Shown: positions 30,338 to 32,490 of the stretch, in pieces | Position numbering within the stretch: the first letter of the stretch is position 1 | How the letters are laid out: the number at the start of each line of letters is the position of its first letter | Assembly: GCA_964484305.1 (NCBI GenBank) | Contig: CAZAEI010000012.1 | Coordinates: 1 to 32,490 of the forward strand | DNA length: 32,490 nt | Direction of reading: 5' to 3' | Source: DAOVFN01 sp964484305 | GTDB taxonomy: Archaea > Aenigmatarchaeota > Aenigmatarchaeia > QMZP01 | Notes under the pieces: generated by a model | Told to the model about the DNA's origin: nothing | Database searches by the model: none | Seen by the model: only the letters and a program-made list of their open reading frames with translations | Made by a program: the position numbers and the translations under genes

Positions 30338-30598
30338 ATGGACCCAAAACTTATCCGGGACTATGTCCACAGGAAGAAAAAGACGGTCTGGGGGACCTTT
30401 GTGCTGCTTATCCTGCTCGCCGTGGAGTTCTACTACCTCAACTGCTACAGCATCTATATATCAGGGTTCTGCGAGCTCACCCTTGTCTTTATAATCCTTG
30501 CGATTGTAGTGGCCAACATAGGCATCTACTATGGCGGGGAGGGTAAGAAAACCAGCACCAAGCAGACCAGTCCAAAGGAGAAGGAAGATAAGGGATAA
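30338..30598 (+). CDS. small two-helix membrane protein (86 aa)
   Basis: Unrecognised. 86 aa: N-terminal MDPKLIRDYVHRKKKTVWG (basic, cytoplasmic), helix TFVLLILLAVEFYYL, loop with two cysteines (NCYSIYISGFC), helix ELTLVFIILAIVVANIGIYY, and a Lys/Thr-rich tail ending KEKEDKG. The frame is open to 30281, but the ATG at 30338 is preferred because the extension is not coding-like and AT-rich TATA-like sequence (CATATTTATTAAC) lies 25-30 bp upstream. It lies just after the recombinase gene on the same strand. Confidence 0.65.
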   Translation: MDPKLIRDYVHRKKKTVWGTFVLLILLAVEFYYLNCYSIYISGFCELTLVFIILAIVVANIGIYYGGEGKKTSTKQTSPKEKEDKG

Positions 30599-30800
30599 CA
30601 AATATATATTTAAAAATAGGTTATATAAAATATATATTTAAATTAATGTTAAATAATATATATAATATATAATATATTTTAAACAATAATAGTTTTAATA
30701 TATACACTGGAGTATGTATTATATTTCTGAAAGTGAGGATTCCCTGAAATTTGACCCCGGGGAATTTTGTCCCATAGGGACAATTCAAAGGGGAAAGTGA
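30599..30800. other. AT-rich intergenic region with a hairpin before the radical SAM gene
   Basis: About 120 bp (30599-30720) are almost pure A/T with repeated AAATATATATTTAAA; no gene seen. TTGTCCC (30767-30773) and GGGACAA (30777-30783) form a 7-bp stem with ATA loop, extended by GAA/TTC across a TT bulge. The ribosome-binding site GGGG (30790-30793) for the GTG at 30801 follows, so the hairpin may affect translation. Confidence 0.4.
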
Positions 30801-31634
30801 GTGCCGAAGAAGAGGGTGAGACCTGTGATAGTGAGAGAGACCCATGCCAGGAGTGTGCTCGTGAGGAGCAGGATTCCTGGAGTGAGCTTTGCAATCAATC
30901 CCTATACAGGTTGCGGCCACGGGTGTGCCTATTGCTATGCGGTCTTCATGCAGAAGTACCGCCCCAGAAGTGAGGCCTGGGGGGAGTACGTGGATGTCAA
31001 GGTCAATGCACCCCAGGTCCTGGAGAGGGACATAAGGAGGCTAAAGCCTGCTGAAAGGGAGACTGTCATGCTCTCAAGCGTCTGCGATCCCTACCAGCCG
31101 GCGGAGGCAGAATACAGGCTTACAAGGAAGATACTTGCCATACTCCTTGAGCATGGGTTTCCTGTGAGCATACTCACGAAATCCAGCCTAGTTACCCGGG
31201 ATATAGACATCCTGAAGGCCTTTCGCAAAATCGAGGTCGGCCTGACGATTACAGGCCTTTCCGAGCCTGACCGGAGGCTTCTGGAGCCCCGTGCAAGCCC
31301 GCACAGGGATAGGATATCCGCCCTCAGAAAGCTCAAGAAGGCTGGGATACCCACATATGCCTTTATTGGGCCTATTTTGCCCGGCCTGACAGACCTAGAG
31401 AGGGTATTTCAGGATATAGAAACCCTGGTGGACTATGCCTTTGTGGACAGGCTGAATCTCATGAGGGGTACCTGGGACAGGTTCGGGCCCTTCATGGCTA
31501 GGCATTATCCTAACATGCTGCCGGTTTACAGGGAAATCCGCCGCGGGGACAAGGGTATATGGGACGGCATCATAAAGAGGGTGGCCAAGGTGGCGGGGAA
31601 GCATAGAGTAAGAACCAGGTGGTGCTACACCTAA
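30801..31634 (+). CDS. radical SAM protein, SplB-like (COG1533)
   Basis: 277 aa. The radical SAM cluster motif CGHGCAYC (C38, C42, C45; CX3CX2C) occurs in the context INPYTGCGHGCAYCYAVFMQ, typical of SPL-family (spore photoproduct lyase-like) proteins. VMLSSVCDPYQPAEAEYRLT and ILTKSSLVTRDIDILKAF are also family-like, as is FIGPILPGLTD. Catalyses an unknown reaction through a 5-prime-deoxyadenosyl radical; true photoproduct lyase function is not implied. GTG start with GGGG 7 bp upstream. It is isolated, with AT-rich DNA before and after, and the composition of the gene itself resembles the main genome. Confidence 0.9.
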   Translation: MPKKRVRPVIVRETHARSVLVRSRIPGVSFAINPYTGCGHGCAYCYAVFMQKYRPRSEAWGEYVDVKVNAPQVLERDIRRLKPAERETVMLSSVCDPYQPAEAEYRLTRKILAILLEHGFPVSILTKSSLVTRDIDILKAFRKIEVGLTITGLSEPDRRLLEPRASPHRDRISALRKLKKAGIPTYAFIGPILPGLTDLERVFQDIETLVDYAFVDRLNLMRGTWDRFGPFMARHYPNMLPVYREIRRGDKGIWDGIIKRVAKVAGKHRVRTRWCYT

Positions 31635-31713
31635 CAGAGGGGCAGCATGCCGACAGCCTTTAATTTTTATCTGTTTTGATATATTGCATTGGCATTAATT
31701 TGGGCAAAGTGAA

Positions 31714-31747
31714 CCGATTGGATAGCTTTGCCGTTGAATCTGTGTTA
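31714..31747 (+). repeat. direct repeat, left copy, before the nucleotidyltransferase gene
   Basis: CCGATT (31714-31719), 11 bp, then CCGTTGAATCTGTGTTA (31731-31747). The right copy at 32451-32483 has the same two blocks with one mismatch and one base less between them. A further AACCGATTG lies at 31789-31797. Confidence 0.5.
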
Positions 31748-31869
31748 TCTTCCCGAAACAATAGTATAGAAGGTCGAGTACCGCAGCTAACCGATTGTAT
31801 AGGCGAGGAACGGAGAAGTTTTTGTTGGAGCGCCGTTATATTTATGAAAACCATACTATTATTGGTAGC

Positions 31870-32355
31870 ATGAAGCAATCAAGCAAGGCTCTCAGATGGA
31901 TTGTTAATATTTTCAGAAAAAACGGAATTCCTTTTCAAGTTGTGGGTGGACTTGCAGCTAAAGCATATGGCGCAACAAGAAAGTTGCATGATATAGATAT
32001 CTACGTACCAGATAAACACATGAACACGATAATAAACCAAACAAAAGAATTTATTATTTGGGGACCCAAGCGCATCAAGATAAAAAACTGGGATTTGGAA
32101 TTTATAAAAATAAGATATGCAGGACAGTTGATAGAAATTGGTCCACCAGAAAAAACCAAAATATATAATAACGAAAAAAGGAGATGGTTTAAAGAAAAAA
32201 TTGATTTCTCCAAATCCGAAATTAGAGAAGTAATGGGAATTAAAATCCCCGTGATGCCAAAAAATCAACTAATCTCCAGAAAACAAAAATTGGCACGTAA
32301 TGTAGATAAAATAGATTTGAAACAAATGCTTCAGAGGCGCTCCAACAAAAATTGA
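31870..32355 (+). CDS. nucleotidyltransferase-fold protein (AbiEii/MNT-like)
   Basis: 161 aa. VVGGLAAKAYGATRKLHDIDIYVPDKH fits the nucleotidyltransferase superfamily (GG near the N-terminus and DxD as DID), similar to lincosamide/aminoglycoside-type and AbiEii-like proteins. The remainder is basic and AT-rich in codons (AAA, ATA, AAT), strongly different from the main genome, which points to recent acquisition. The ATG at 31870 is preferred over an in-frame start at 31795, because the extension carries ordinary intergenic-looking sequence. No HEPN or AbiEi partner lies next to it inside the window. The gene is framed by direct repeats at 31714-31747 and 32451-32483, so it may be a mobile cassette. 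Function is inferred only at the superfamily level. Confidence 0.65.
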   Translation: MKQSSKALRWIVNIFRKNGIPFQVVGGLAAKAYGATRKLHDIDIYVPDKHMNTIINQTKEFIIWGPKRIKIKNWDLEFIKIRYAGQLIEIGPPEKTKIYNNEKRRWFKEKIDFSKSEIREVMGIKIPVMPKNQLISRKQKLARNVDKIDLKQMLQRRSNKN

Positions 32356-32450
32356 AGATAACGGACGGGATTCAACGAAGTTTTCTTTCACCGTTACTAT
32401 GCCAGAAATTATAAGCATGGTTAACTGTAAGAAAATTTGGGGAACTATCT

Positions 32451-32483
32451 CCGATTAAACCGGTTCCCGTTGAATCTATGTTA
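32451..32483 (+). repeat. direct repeat, right copy, after the nucleotidyltransferase gene
   Basis: CCGATT (32451-32456), 10 bp, then CCGTTGAATCTATGTTA (32467-32483). It matches the left copy at 31714-31747 in 16 of 17 bases of the second block. GATTCAACG at 32369-32377 is the inverse complement of its core. Confidence 0.5.
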
Positions 32484-32490
32484 GCAGACC

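Overview
This is a piece of an archaeal chromosome, probably from a draft or metagenome assembly because it contains a 100-base N gap. Archaeal markers are an ABCE1/Rli1 ATPase, diphthine synthase Dph5, the L7Ae-S28e-L24e ribosomal cluster, an archaeal-type YchF GTPase with a GTPase-like NKAD motif, TruD pseudouridine synthase, an archaeal/actinobacterial-type inositol-phosphate synthase, a DUF373 membrane protein and a HerA-like ATPase. Promoters show TATA boxes about 25 bp before starts (some genes look leaderless), and many genes have GGTG or GGAGG ribosome-binding sites. Most of the window is moderately GC-rich with heavy use of AGG (Arg) and ATA (Ile). The AT-rich end beyond 31.6 kb and the gene at 26.4 kb differ in composition. 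The phylum cannot be fixed from the sequence; a small-genome (DPANN-like) or Altiarchaeota-like lineage is possible but unproven.

Layout. 1-10.5 kb: housekeeping genes (Rli1, YchF, TauE/SafE permease, Nudix, Dph5, three ribosomal proteins, a PadR regulator next to inositol-1-phosphate synthase, TruD). 10.5-13.4 kb: a two-gene operon of a coiled-coil protein and a HerA-like ATPase, behind three 15-bp direct repeats spaced about 21 bp. 13.4-15.4 kb: almost 2 kb without a convincing gene. It begins with a good TATA box and contains a highly structured, probably transcribed region of about 1 kb with internally repeated hairpins; I do not recognise the RNA. 15.4-18.6 kb: an OB/HD-domain phosphohydrolase, an exported DNase I-like protein, small unknown genes and a small membrane gene with an in-frame TAA. 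18.7-22.7 kb: an operon of three exported, membrane-anchored proteins, interrupted between genes 1 and 2 by an in-frame 213-bp palindrome-rich insert flanked by a 10-bp direct repeat. 23.0-25.6 kb: an Fe-S assembly operon (ArsR-like regulator with Cys-rich tail, IscS, IscU, DUF1858 protein, Cys-containing membrane protein) with a palindromic operator over its start codon. 25.6-29.2 kb: membrane and winged-helix proteins and DUF373. 29.2-30.6 kb: the assembly gap, then a minimal tyrosine recombinase downstream of a perfect 11-6-11 inverted repeat with the architecture of a Xer/dif site. 30.8-32.5 kb: a SplB-like radical SAM protein and an AT-rich nucleotidyltransferase-fold gene flanked by direct repeats.

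The strongest candidates for something undescribed are the structured RNA at 13.4-14.45 kb, the in-frame palindromic insert at 20.56-20.78 kb, and the minimal recombinase with its dif-like site at 29.4-30.3 kb.
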